A stretch of DNA of 30,786 bases from a virus. The notes beneath the pieces are model-generated. The model saw only the letters and a program-made list of their open reading frames with translations, did not search any database and was not told where the DNA came from. The position numbers and the translations under genes are program-made. Below are positions 23,800 through 30,007 of this stretch, in pieces (position 1 is the first letter of the stretch; each line of letters opens with the position of its first letter). The stretch is from positions 1 to 30,786 of the IMG/VR virus record IMGVR_UViG_3300030328_003071; one strand, written 5' to 3'.

Positions 23800-24035
23800 G
23801 GAATAGGAGGAGAGAGAGGGGAGTTGACAATAATAATACCTCTCTCTCCATGAATAGGTGGGGGAAGGAAACAATCTATTGGGAGTTGAAGTCAATAGAT
23901 TATACTTCATTTGTTGCGCCAGTTTCGCTTCGCCCCGTAATTATATGACCTAATTGACAACCAATTAAGTCATATCAACCGATGCCTCCTCGGAGACACC
24001 GACTCAAAGGCGAACCCCTCGGATGGTATATAGGC
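23800..24035 (-). promoter_or_regulatory. Structured non-coding leader upstream of the helicase gene
   Basis: Three stable inverted repeats in a row: GGAGAGAGAGG / CCTCTCTCTCC (23809-23819 and 23839-23849, perfect 11 bp), AATCTATTG / CAATAGATT (23873-23881 and 23893-23901, perfect 9 bp) and ATATGAC-TAATTG / CAATTA-GTCATAT (23943-23975, one mismatch). A TATATA box at about 24028-24033 could be the minus-strand promoter. The first hairpin is 40 bases before the helicase ATG. Two GGGAGTTGA words lie beside the first two hairpins. The rest of the stretch to 24069 holds no gene I can support. Confidence 0.55.
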
Positions 24036-24069
24036 AGCGAACCCCCCTACCCCTATTGTTTTTAACAAC

Positions 24070-24330
24070 TCAAAAGGGAGAGGATTCAGTGAGTAAAAGA
24101 TAAATGACAACGCTTCCAATCAATAGAAGACTTCCAAACTTTATCAGTCTTAATCTGACATTATTTGGAGGGTTACATTTTTTATTTAGACAATAATGAC
24201 TTGTTAATAATGCCCCTTGATGAACATAAGTCTCTAACAAATGATTACTGCCTTCTTCAATGTCAATCCCACAGGTTTGACAAATTGTATTTTTTTCTGC
24301 TTTGATATATACTTCTTCAATAAGTCTCAT
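24070..24330 (-). CDS. Small zinc-ribbon, C-tail-anchored membrane protein
   Basis: An 86-aa protein from the ATG after GGTGATT. CQTCGIDIEEGSNHL and HYCLNKKCN give a zinc site; one membrane span near the C-terminus (LIKFGSLLLIGSVVIYLLL). The layout suggests a membrane-attached protein with a cytoplasmic zinc head. Function unknown. Confidence 0.65.
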   Translation of the reverse strand: MRLIEEVYIKAEKNTICQTCGIDIEEGSNHLLETYVHQGALLTSHYCLNKKCNPPNNVRLRLIKFGSLLLIGSVVIYLLLTESSPF

Positions 24331-24424
24331 TTTAATCACCTTTTGGGGGTGGGAGAAAACCTTTAGGCAACAACACAACCAAAGAGAGGAACGGTTTTTT
24401 TATACTTTCAAACTCCCATGAATT

Positions 24425-24868
24425 TTACAAGGAATCTATCCCGCCATCCCAAACGCCATCTTTGAACATCTTGGCCAATGAGTTTCTAGTTTTCTTAACC
24501 ACTGATTTAGCATAATCTTCCGCATCTTCGTAAGGTTTTCCGCCCCTACCGACAGTAATCTTGCTAATCAATTCATGACTGTTAAAATAGGCTATGGCCG
24601 ATTCTTCTACAAGTCCACATGCTTTGTCAATATTCATTCTTACTGAAGTTGGGACTGAAGATTTCTTTCCTTTTCTAAAAGGAGTTCCATCACGGCCTCT
24701 CAATAATGCCTTCAATGCATTCTTAGCCGCTACTCTTTCACTAGGATTATTTTCACCAATTTGTAAGTTAAGCACAATTACTTGCTTCAACCCTTCTTCC
24801 AGAGAGTTATCTGCTTCTAGATATTCATTAACTTCTATTACTAGACTATTCCATTCGTTATCATCCAT
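24425..24868 (-). CDS. GRGG-family paralogue A, unknown function
   Basis: A 147-aa helical protein. It shares the plan of the two plus-strand proteins at 25930-26433 and 27429-27944: start (D/E)(D/E/N)xW(N/I)xxV, a central GRDGTPFRKGKKSS (others: ARKGRESS), a GRGGKPYEDAEDYA (others: GRTGG) and an ending DGVWDG (others NRWDG). Being outside the cassette array and on the other strand, it is probably the older copy. It is the first gene of the minus block and has a TATA-like promoter. Confidence 0.65.
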   Translation of the reverse strand: MDDNEWNSLVIEVNEYLEADNSLEEGLKQVIVLNLQIGENNPSERVAAKNALKALLRGRDGTPFRKGKKSSVPTSVRMNIDKACGLVEESAIAYFNSHELISKITVGRGGKPYEDAEDYAKSVVKKTRNSLAKMFKDGVWDGGIDSL

Positions 24869-24903
24869 ATTAATTACCTGTTAATCTATTATAATTCCTG
24901 CTC

Positions 24904-24919
24904 TATATAAACACCCCTA
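24904..24919 (-). promoter_or_regulatory. Candidate BRE/TATA promoter of the leftward block
   Basis: On the minus strand: TAGGGGTGTTTATATA, ending 36 bases before the ATG at 24868. It shares TAGGGGTGTTTA with the Ubl promoter at 19149-19164. The spacing allows a short leader with AGGTAA before the start codon. Confidence 0.65.
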
Positions 24920-24979
24920 TAATGCAATTAATAGCAAAAAACACCATAAATCTATTTAATTTACCTAAATTTGCCCATT

Positions 24980-25335
24980 CATCTCGCCATCTGTCTCAAC
25001 GTGAGACGAATACTTTTCATAAAAAAACCGCCCTACTGCGAGCCTGTAATTCTGAAAAAAATACGTCTCATCTCATCTCATCCATCTCAGATAATACTCT
25101 CTCTCAGAGAATCCTCTCTCCTAGCATAATACAGGGGTAGTAGTAGTATGAATGAATGAATGAATGAGATATGAGATATATGAGATAGATAAATAATAAA
25201 CTATACCTACGGTATCAAAAACGCCCTTTTTCTCTGGAAATACGTCTCATCTCATTCCTGTTTTTTCATGAGATGAATTGGAAATTCTATATTATATTAT
25301 TATAGGGATATAAAATACAATATTTTAATTGAGAT
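24980..25335. other. Candidate replication origin: AT-rich TCTCA/TGAGA repeat cluster
   Basis: No gene can be supported between 24869 and 25530. Within it, about 14 copies of TCTCA or its complement TGAGA occur in 350 bp, in short tandem runs (CGTCTCATCTCATCTCATC; ATGAGATATGAGATATATGA) and as inverted pairs (CATCTCAT ... ATGAGATG around 25248-25276; GTCTCAACGTGAGAC at 24991-25005). An ATGA tetranucleotide run is at 25148-25168 and a very AT-rich stretch follows at 25285-25335. It lies where gene direction diverges. Repeats plus an AT-rich unwinding-like segment fit an origin or a large regulatory hub. Confidence 0.45.
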
Positions 25336-25461
25336 ACACATAACGGTCAATTGAAATACATTCTGCTTTAGATGTTACAGAGAGAGAAAAGAATATTTTA
25401 CTAAAAAATAAGGTTTGTTTAAGTATATAATAACCAAAACCCTTTGTTTAGTGAATGTATT

Positions 25462-25502
25462 ACCATATGGTTCGGACTCTTTGTTCCTCTCTTGAGCGAA
25501 CC
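25462..25502. repeat. CCATATGG element R1
   Basis: ACCATATGGT core, then a hairpin GGTTCG ... CGAACC with CTTTG in its loop. The left CAAAG arm is not clear. Lies 61 bases before the next ATG. Confidence 0.8.
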
Positions 25503-25530
25503 TTAACTATACTATATTTCCCCAATAGGT

Positions 25531-25779
25531 ATGAAAGCAAGACTAACAAGTGACTTATTCAAGGATGAATATGCAAAATTGACAATAAACACATGCCTAG
25601 ATATGATGAACCATATGCAGCAGATTCTCAAGTTCACGAACAAGTTGGGCTTGGAATGGAGTCTCTCCGCATCCAACTACAGGAAGAATGGAGCAACACT
25701 CACCGTTACTGGAGAAAACCTAATACCAAACCTCGACAGAATTAGAGAATACATCTTAAGGAATGGTTGGGGCAAATAA
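25531..25779 (+). CDS. Cassette gene 1, small hypothetical protein
   Basis: An 82-aa alpha/beta protein (KARLTSDLFKDEYAKLTINT, NGATLTVTGENLIPNLDRIR). No family recognised. First gene of the rightward array, with an AT-rich box (ACTATACTATATTT) 12-25 bases upstream and no strong ribosome binding site. Bounded by R1 and R2. Confidence 0.65.
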   Translation: MKARLTSDLFKDEYAKLTINTCLDMMNHMQQILKFTNKLGLEWSLSASNYRKNGATLTVTGENLIPNLDRIREYILRNGWGK

Positions 25780-25809
25780 CTGTCCCAACCAGCCTTATGG
25801 CCATAAAAT

Positions 25810-25860
25810 CAAAGTAAGACCATATGGTTGTAATCGCTTTGCGCTTGTTTAATTACAACC
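25810..25860. repeat. CCATATGG element R2
   Basis: CAAAG, core ACCATATGGT, then a perfect 9-bp hairpin GGTTGTAAT / ATTACAACC whose loop holds CTTTG. A second hairpin (CCAAATGCT-CCCCC / GGGGG ... AGCATTGG, 25867-25911) follows just before the next ribosome binding site. Confidence 0.85.
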
Positions 25861-25929
25861 CTAATACCAAATGCTCCCCCCAGTATTGCTTCGGGGGTAT
25901 TGAAGCATTGGCTCATAGGAGTTGATAAT

Positions 25930-26433
25930 ATGAAGGAAGAAAATTGGATAACAAATGTAAACAGAGTAGCATTATGGCTTGAAGCCGAAGATAGAGGACA
26001 AGCAGGGCAAGCGATTTCCCTGTCTATTACTCTAGGAAATGATTGTGGCAGCGACGAAATGCGTTCAACATACTGGACCGCTATACGCTCAATTGGGGGT
26101 AATTATGACGACTTCCCTTTGGCCCGAAAAGGTCGAGAATCGTCTTTGTCTCCAGAAATGCAAATGGCGGTAGATGGTGTTGTTTCTGCGGTAGAGTCTG
26201 CTTTTGCGGATATTACTAACGCTGAACTAATTACCACAGTAATTCACCCACATGGTCGAACTGGTGGCGGATATGATTCAATTGCTGACTTGGCTGCTGA
26301 TTATGCCAACAAGGCAAAACAGAATCTAGTAAAGGCCGTCAAAGACAACCGTTGGGATGGAACCATGAATGGTAATATCCCAGTGATGACCCCACCTCCT
26401 CTAAAGGAGAAAACGGAGGCCCAAAAAGAGTGA
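25930..26433 (+). CDS. Cassette gene 2, GRGG-family paralogue B
   Basis: A 167-aa protein, start at the ATG after GGAGTTGA. Residues DEMRSTYWTAIRSIGGNYDD and ARKGRESSLS are nearly identical to paralogue C (27429-27944); HPHGRTGGGY and DNRWDG complete the family signature. The C-terminal 25 residues are Pro/Thr/Lys-rich and acidic. Predicted mostly helical; no catalytic motif I can name. Bounded by R2 and R3. Confidence 0.75.
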   Translation: MKEENWITNVNRVALWLEAEDRGQAGQAISLSITLGNDCGSDEMRSTYWTAIRSIGGNYDDFPLARKGRESSLSPEMQMAVDGVVSAVESAFADITNAELITTVIHPHGRTGGGYDSIADLAADYANKAKQNLVKAVKDNRWDGTMNGNIPVMTPPPLKEKTEAQKE

Positions 26434-26469
26434 TGTGCAACAATACCCCCGTTGCGCCTCTTTAGGGTC

Positions 26470-26514
26470 GTTCGCAAAGCGAACTACCATATGGTTGTGC
26501 TTTGTCATTTAACC
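26470..26514. repeat. CCATATGG element R3
   Basis: Perfect hairpin GTTCGC-AAA-GCGAAC, core TACCATATGGTT, then GGTT ... AACC with GCTTTG between. It sits between convergent genes, so it is downstream of both. Confidence 0.85.
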
Positions 26515-26530
26515 CCGAAGGGAAAACCAA

Positions 26531-26866
26531 TTAGGTTTTTACTGCCCCTCTCCACATAATTGTGAATGCTTTGGCATATACATCCTTATTTTCATCAGAT
26601 TTGTTATACAAATCTCTAGCAAATTCTAGGGATGCTCTCAATTTCTCATCCTCTATATCATCCATAACGGCATTATTCACAATCCACTCAGCAGTTGCAG
26701 GTTCCACATATTTTTCTTCTTCTTCTTCTTCAGTTGTTCCAGTTACACAGTAGCCACATTTTACAGTGACGGTAATTTCAGTAGCATCATGTTCATGCTC
26801 GGAATGATACATTCCATAAGTCACATAATTTCCACAATCTACACATTCTGCTTCTCTCCATGTCAT
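26531..26866 (-). CDS. Cassette gene 3 (reversed), zinc-ribbon protein
   Basis: A 111-aa protein with CVDCGNYV at residues 8-15 and CGYC at about 37-40, a HSEHEH stretch between them, a Glu run (EEEEEE) and a helical C-terminus. It is the only clear minus-strand gene in the array, lying between R3 and R4. No ribosome binding site; GTATATC just before the ATG. Function unknown. Confidence 0.75.
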   Translation of the reverse strand: MTWREAECVDCGNYVTYGMYHSEHEHDATEITVTVKCGYCVTGTTEEEEEEKYVEPATAEWIVNNAVMDDIEDEKLRASLEFARDLYNKSDENKDVYAKAFTIMWRGAVKT

Positions 26867-26913
26867 GATATACGGTTAAACCAACTACCTATAGGGTAGA
26901 CGTTCCGTTTACT

Positions 26914-26951
26914 CAAAGTTATCCTACCATATGGTATTGCTTTGGAATACC
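26914..26951. repeat. CCATATGG element R4
   Basis: CAAAG, core ACCATATGGT and a hairpin GGTATT-GCTTTGG-AATACC (perfect 6-bp stem). Lies between divergent genes. Confidence 0.85.
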
Positions 26952-26981
26952 TTATCATATACTTAATTATAAGTTAATAGT

Positions 26982-27278
26982 ATGAGAAAAATAACGGCTG
27001 ACGCATGCGAAGCATTTGAAAATGCATGGAACTTCAAAAAAAGCAATACCGAAGTGATAAGATATAATTCTCTAAATGTAGATATGAGATTATTCGGTAA
27101 TTTGATAGCATACAGTGACCCAACTGGGACATATATTTCAAATGGTGGCGTACCAATGACAAACACAACAAAAGAAAGATTAAACGGCTTAACGGGCGTT
27201 AACATCTATCAAACGAACTTTCAAGTGTTTTTGAATAATGAGGCTTGGGACGGCGATTGGATTAAAATCGCAGACTAA
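26982..27278 (+). CDS. Cassette gene 4, marine-phage conserved small protein
   Basis: A 98-aa protein of a type I recognise from marine cyanophages and related phages: MRKITADACEAFENAWNFKK at the start, then NTTKERLNGLTGVNIYQ, then a C-terminal WDGDWI. Function unknown. A TATACTTAA box centred about 22 bases upstream with no ribosome binding site suggests a leaderless archaeal transcript. Bounded by R4 and R5. Confidence 0.8.
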   Translation: MRKITADACEAFENAWNFKKSNTEVIRYNSLNVDMRLFGNLIAYSDPTGTYISNGGVPMTNTTKERLNGLTGVNIYQTNFQVFLNNEAWDGDWIKIAD

Positions 27279-27301
27279 AGAGGATATTCCTCGCCCTTCG
27301 G

Positions 27302-27345
27302 GGTTGATACCAAAGTTATCAACCATATGGTTGGCTTTGTTAACC
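27302..27345. repeat. CCATATGG element R5
   Basis: Perfect 8-bp hairpin GGTTGATA / TATCAACC with CAAAG in its loop, sharing its last bases with the core CCATATGG, then GGTT-GGCTTTGTT-AACC. The clearest double-hairpin copy. Confidence 0.9.
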
Positions 27346-27428
27346 TTACAGATATATCAAATAGGCAACTCTCTTATGCTTCAAAGGAGTAACAAACAAG
27401 ACACAACCCAAAACAGGAGTTGAAAAAT

Positions 27429-27944
27429 ATGAAAATAGAAAATTGGAATGTAAATGCAAACAAGGTTAGAGTTTGGGCAGAAGCCCAAGATGAAGAAGAC
27501 CCTCAAGTTAAAGCGATTATGCTTTCTCTTGGATTAGGAGACTCTGCACCTAATGATGAGATGAGAAGTACCTATTGGACCGCAATTCGTTCAATCGGCG
27601 GTAACATGGATGGTTTTCCATCTGCCCGCAAAGGAAGAGAATCTTCATTATCAGACGAGCAACAAATTGTTGTCGATGGTGTAGAGCAAGCCGTTATGAA
27701 TGTTTTTGCGGGAATCCCTACTGAATCTCACGACTTACTACTTTCCGTAATTGTTCCTCACGGTAGGACTGGCGGCGTATATGCTGATTGGTCTGCTCTG
27801 GTCAATTCAATGAAGAAAAACGCACACAACTACATGTTGAAATCCATTAAGGAAAACCGATGGGATGGTTTGGCACTAGAAGATGGTGTTCCACAAATCA
27901 CCCCTACCCCCACAAAGGCCGATGAGGTGGCCGACGAAGCGTGA
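27429..27944 (+). CDS. Cassette gene 5, GRGG-family paralogue C
   Basis: A 171-aa protein starting at the ATG after GGAGTTGA, the same ribosome binding context as paralogue B. Shares DEMRSTYWTAIRSIGGNMDG, ARKGRESSLS, VPHGRTGG and ENRWDG with it, but synonymous sites and the N- and C-termini have diverged, so the duplication is not recent. Acidic tail (KADEVADEA). Function unknown. Bounded by R5 and R6. Confidence 0.75.
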   Translation: MKIENWNVNANKVRVWAEAQDEEDPQVKAIMLSLGLGDSAPNDEMRSTYWTAIRSIGGNMDGFPSARKGRESSLSDEQQIVVDGVEQAVMNVFAGIPTESHDLLLSVIVPHGRTGGVYADWSALVNSMKKNAHNYMLKSIKENRWDGLALEDGVPQITPTPTKADEVADEA

Positions 27945-27986
27945 TTGAGTTTGTTACTCCTTTGTTGCGCCTTTGCGCTTCATTGG

Positions 27987-28029
27987 GGTAAAGCAAAGCA
28001 TTACCATATGGTAAGAATGCTTTGCATTC
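27987..28029. repeat. CCATATGG element R6
   Basis: GGTAA-AGCAAAGCA-TTACC overlapping the core, then hairpin GAATGC-TTT-GCATTC. Together the arms form one long imperfect palindrome from GCAAAGCATT to AATGCTTTGC around CATATG. Confidence 0.9.
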
Positions 28030-28073
28030 GCACCCTAAGTACCAAAACCTACTGGCCTTATTGTGGTGAAACG

Positions 28074-28775
28074 ATGCCAATAACGTATGTAAGAACGATG
28101 AAAATAAAATATGCTAGAAGTAAGATACCCGATTTAGAAATGGCTAAATTATGTGAAACTCTACAACATAGAGGTTTGAATGTAGTAGATTGGGGAATTG
28201 GTGATGAGATTACTCATTATGGAAAGATAACAAGTACAAAAGAAACAAAAATTTACACTATAGTAAATAGCCGAAACAAAGTAGTCTTTGGAGACAAATT
28301 TATGTCAATTAGAGACGACGTATTTAATCAAATTTCAAAAGTGTATAAGGTATCTAAGTCATCTTATGTTGATACAGTCACTAGAACCGAATGGGTTGAC
28401 CCCGTTGGCCAGAGATTAAGTTTGAAAGATTCTGATGCCATGATTAAAACAGACTATCATCGCAATTATGCTTATCATAATGATGTTAATATGACAGTAC
28501 ATTATTTCAACACCTATAATGGAATTGGAATTGTTTTTGAAATTACTTGGGTAGCCGACAAAATACAAAGAAAGGAAGCCATTGAACAAATGGTCGTTAA
28601 CACCCCTTTACGTGATATGGGTAGAATACAATCTATCTTTGAAGGTGCTTTAGCGCACTATACCGAGGTTGATGAGCATCCGGTGATTGATTGTCACTTT
28701 GATGCTAAAACTGAAAGCCGTAGCGAATGCACTCCAGATGTAATTAAACTTGTTAGGGAGGCCAGAAACCGATGA
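28074..28775 (+). CDS. Cassette gene 6a, hypothetical protein
   Basis: A 233-aa alpha/beta protein, start at the ATG seven bases after GGTGA; an open frame upstream runs through R6 and is unlikely to be coding. Segments such as SKIPDLEMAKLCETLQHRGL, YSIV-like strands and GIGIVFEITWVADKIQRKEA are regular but match no family I know. It is followed by two small genes with an ATGA overlap, so this cassette holds an operon. Confidence 0.7.
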   Translation: MPITYVRTMKIKYARSKIPDLEMAKLCETLQHRGLNVVDWGIGDEITHYGKITSTKETKIYTIVNSRNKVVFGDKFMSIRDDVFNQISKVYKVSKSSYVDTVTRTEWVDPVGQRLSLKDSDAMIKTDYHRNYAYHNDVNMTVHYFNTYNGIGIVFEITWVADKIQRKEAIEQMVVNTPLRDMGRIQSIFEGALAHYTEVDEHPVIDCHFDAKTESRSECTPDVIKLVREARNR

Positions 28776-28915
28776 CCTACAAGGTAATTAGATTTCGCTT
28801 TAGCGGAACAAATCGAGTAATCAAAAGAGGCTTATCGCTTGAAGAAGCACAAGCCCATTGTAGAAGAGATGATACAAGAGGAGATGGTTGGTTTGACGGA
28901 TATGCAGAAGAATAA
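28772..28915 (+). CDS. Cassette gene 6b, marine-phage conserved small protein (47 aa)
   Basis: MTYKVIRFRFSG, then RVIKRGLSLEEAQAHCRRDD and a GWFDGYAEE ending: a small protein seen in many marine phages and bacteria, beta-hairpin plus helix, function unknown. Its ATG overlaps the previous stop. It takes precedence over a longer frame starting at 28839. Confidence 0.85.
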   Translation: MTYKVIRFRFSGTNRVIKRGLSLEEAQAHCRRDDTRGDGWFDGYAEE

Positions 28916-28916
28916 A

Positions 28917-29033
28917 ATGGTTTACGCAGAATACATAACAAAACAATGTGGAGAATTCAATCACAAGTTTGAATTAAAATCTTGTGTTATTTGTAAGGAG
29001 AGAAATGATGGGATTAATGCAGCCACAGTTTAA
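28917..29033 (+). CDS. Cassette gene 6c, 38-aa zinc peptide
   Basis: Starts at the ATG two bases after the previous stop. CGEFNHKF and SCVICKER give a CxxxxH...CxxC zinc-knuckle-like site. The frame is open further upstream, but that part overlaps the conserved 47-aa gene. Function unknown. Confidence 0.6.
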   Translation: MVYAEYITKQCGEFNHKFELKSCVICKERNDGINAATV

Positions 29034-29071
29034 GGATTTTTTCCTTAAGCCCCGTAAGTCCTATATGGCAG

Positions 29072-29121
29072 GGTAATGCAAAGCATTACCATATGGTGTG
29101 GCTTTGTTATGAACTTTCACC
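29072..29121. repeat. CCATATGG element R7
   Basis: Perfect 8-bp hairpin GGTAATGC-AAA-GCATTACC fused to the core, then GGTG ... CACC with GGCTTTG between. Preceded by a small AAGGA/TCCTT hairpin at the end of the previous cassette. Confidence 0.9.
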
Positions 29122-29151
29122 CCGATATAATACCTAAAGGAACGGATTAGC

Positions 29152-29631
29152 ATGGAGGATAATATTACCGTAAATAATGAGAGCGAATCATACAGTAGCA
29201 TAATATTGCATGTATGTAGGACAGGAAAGAAAGAACAATACTATACCTTGTATCAAGAGAGCCTAGTGGTTAGAAAATATATGTATAACCACAATTGCCA
29301 CTATGTGAAAAATTTAGCCCATACAAAGGAAAAGGCTATGGCAAAGGCAGAGGTGGAAAAAGCCCAATTTGTGGCATGTAATTTTTGGCATACTGTTGAG
29401 ATACAATACCATGAGTCTCCAAGAATGGTTTATGAGAAAATGACCGCTTTTGGCACTGAATTCAAAACGTCCAGAAAAGGAACTACGATGTGGGCATATG
29501 CAACACCAGAGTTTTGGGAGAATTGGAAAACAAGCAAGCAAGAAATCAAAGACGCTGGCTTTTGGGTCAAGAAGTTTGATGATGGTTGGAGAGTATTTGT
29601 CAGGAGAGATGCTGAGTTCGACCATCGTTGA
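29152..29631 (+). CDS. Cassette gene 7, phage-type small protein fusion
   Basis: A 159-aa protein. The first half contains HVCRTGKKEQYYTLYQES and HYVKNLAHTKEKAMAKAE, a short motif known in marine phage proteins; the second half (TAFGTEFKTSRKG, FWENWKTSKQEIKDAGFWVK) is an aromatic-rich module. Function unknown. Ribosome binding site AAGGAA. A hairpin AAAACCG / CGGTTTT follows the stop. Confidence 0.7.
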   Translation: MEDNITVNNESESYSSIILHVCRTGKKEQYYTLYQESLVVRKYMYNHNCHYVKNLAHTKEKAMAKAEVEKAQFVACNFWHTVEIQYHESPRMVYEKMTAFGTEFKTSRKGTTMWAYATPEFWENWKTSKQEIKDAGFWVKKFDDGWRVFVRRDAEFDHR

Positions 29632-29642
29632 AATGGCTGCAA

Positions 29643-29661
29643 AAAACCGTATATCGGTTTT
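29643..29661 (+). terminator. Hairpin terminator-like site
   Basis: AAAACCG-TATAT-CGGTTTT, 7-bp stem with a T-run on its 3' side, 12 bases after the stop of the 159-aa gene. Placement and T-tract favour a transcription end. Confidence 0.5.
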
Positions 29662-29671
29662 CCTCGTTTGA

Positions 29672-29710
29672 GGTTTATCGGACAAAGCCGAACCATATGG
29701 TTTTGGCTTA
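29672..29710. repeat. CCATATGG element R8
   Basis: GGTT-TAT-CGG / CCG-AACC hairpin with ACAAAG in the loop, fused to core ACCATATGGT, then TTTGGCTTAG (CTTTG arm degraded to CTTAG). Confidence 0.8.
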
Positions 29711-29863
29711 GTTAATAAGTATCAATTAGCACTCATGCTCTTATTTATGTTATCCATCATAAGTCCTCGTAATTGAACTTTTAACAGTTGCGTAAAGCGT
29801 TCTATAGAAAATTACATCTTCATATGAGAACGGAGCCTATGTCTCTAATTGATACTTATTAAC
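29711..29863. repeat. Perfect 19-bp inverted repeat enclosing 115 non-coding bases
   Basis: GTTAATAAGTATCAATTAG at 29711-29729 is the exact reverse complement of 29845-29863. No supported gene lies inside. It fills the unit between R8 and R9. It could be a stem of a non-coding RNA, a small mobile element without a transposase, or a protein-binding site. Confidence 0.8.
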
Positions 29864-29880
29864 AATAGTTTCTCAATAAC

Positions 29881-29899
29881 ACAACCATATGGCTTTGTT
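29881..29899. repeat. CCATATGG element R9 (terminal, degenerate)
   Basis: Core ACCATATGG directly followed by CTTTG. No left CAAAG arm and no clear left hairpin; it is the last copy of the array. Confidence 0.75.
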
Positions 29900-29975
29900 T
29901 TCTAAAATTTTTATTTGTTAACATTTAAACAAACTGGCTTTAAATGTGGTACTTTTGACCTCCGATGGGCTTATA

Positions 29976-29990
29976 ATCTATATTTAATTG
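29976..29990 (+). promoter_or_regulatory. TATA box of the 74-aa gene
   Basis: ATCTATATTTAATTG lies about 20-32 bases before the ATG with no ribosome binding site, which fits a leaderless archaeal promoter. An ACATTTAAA / TTTAAATGT inverted repeat at about 29931-29947 lies just upstream. Confidence 0.5.
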
Positions 29991-30007
29991 GGCTTTAACG
30001 ATACAAT

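Noticed and set aside
23770-23910. N-terminal extension of the helicase (47 extra codons)
   Set aside because: Low complexity with an Asn run, overlaps stable hairpins, and the internal ATG has a good ribosome binding site directly before the usual helicase start.
23980-24060. tRNA gene suggested by GGTTCGC-like words
   Set aside because: I could not form acceptor, D, anticodon and T stems on either strand.
27945-28073. 43-codon N-terminal extension of the 233-aa protein
   Set aside because: It runs through element R6 and its hairpins and lacks a ribosome binding site; the ATG at 28074 has GGTGA.
28839-28916. Longer start for the 38-aa zinc peptide
   Set aside because: It would overlap the recognisable 47-aa phage-family gene in another frame; the later ATG follows that gene's stop directly.
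25462-29899. CRISPR array from the CCATATGG repeats
   Set aside because: Spacing is irregular (about 200-1,090 bp), units contain genes, and only a short core is conserved; no cas genes are seen.
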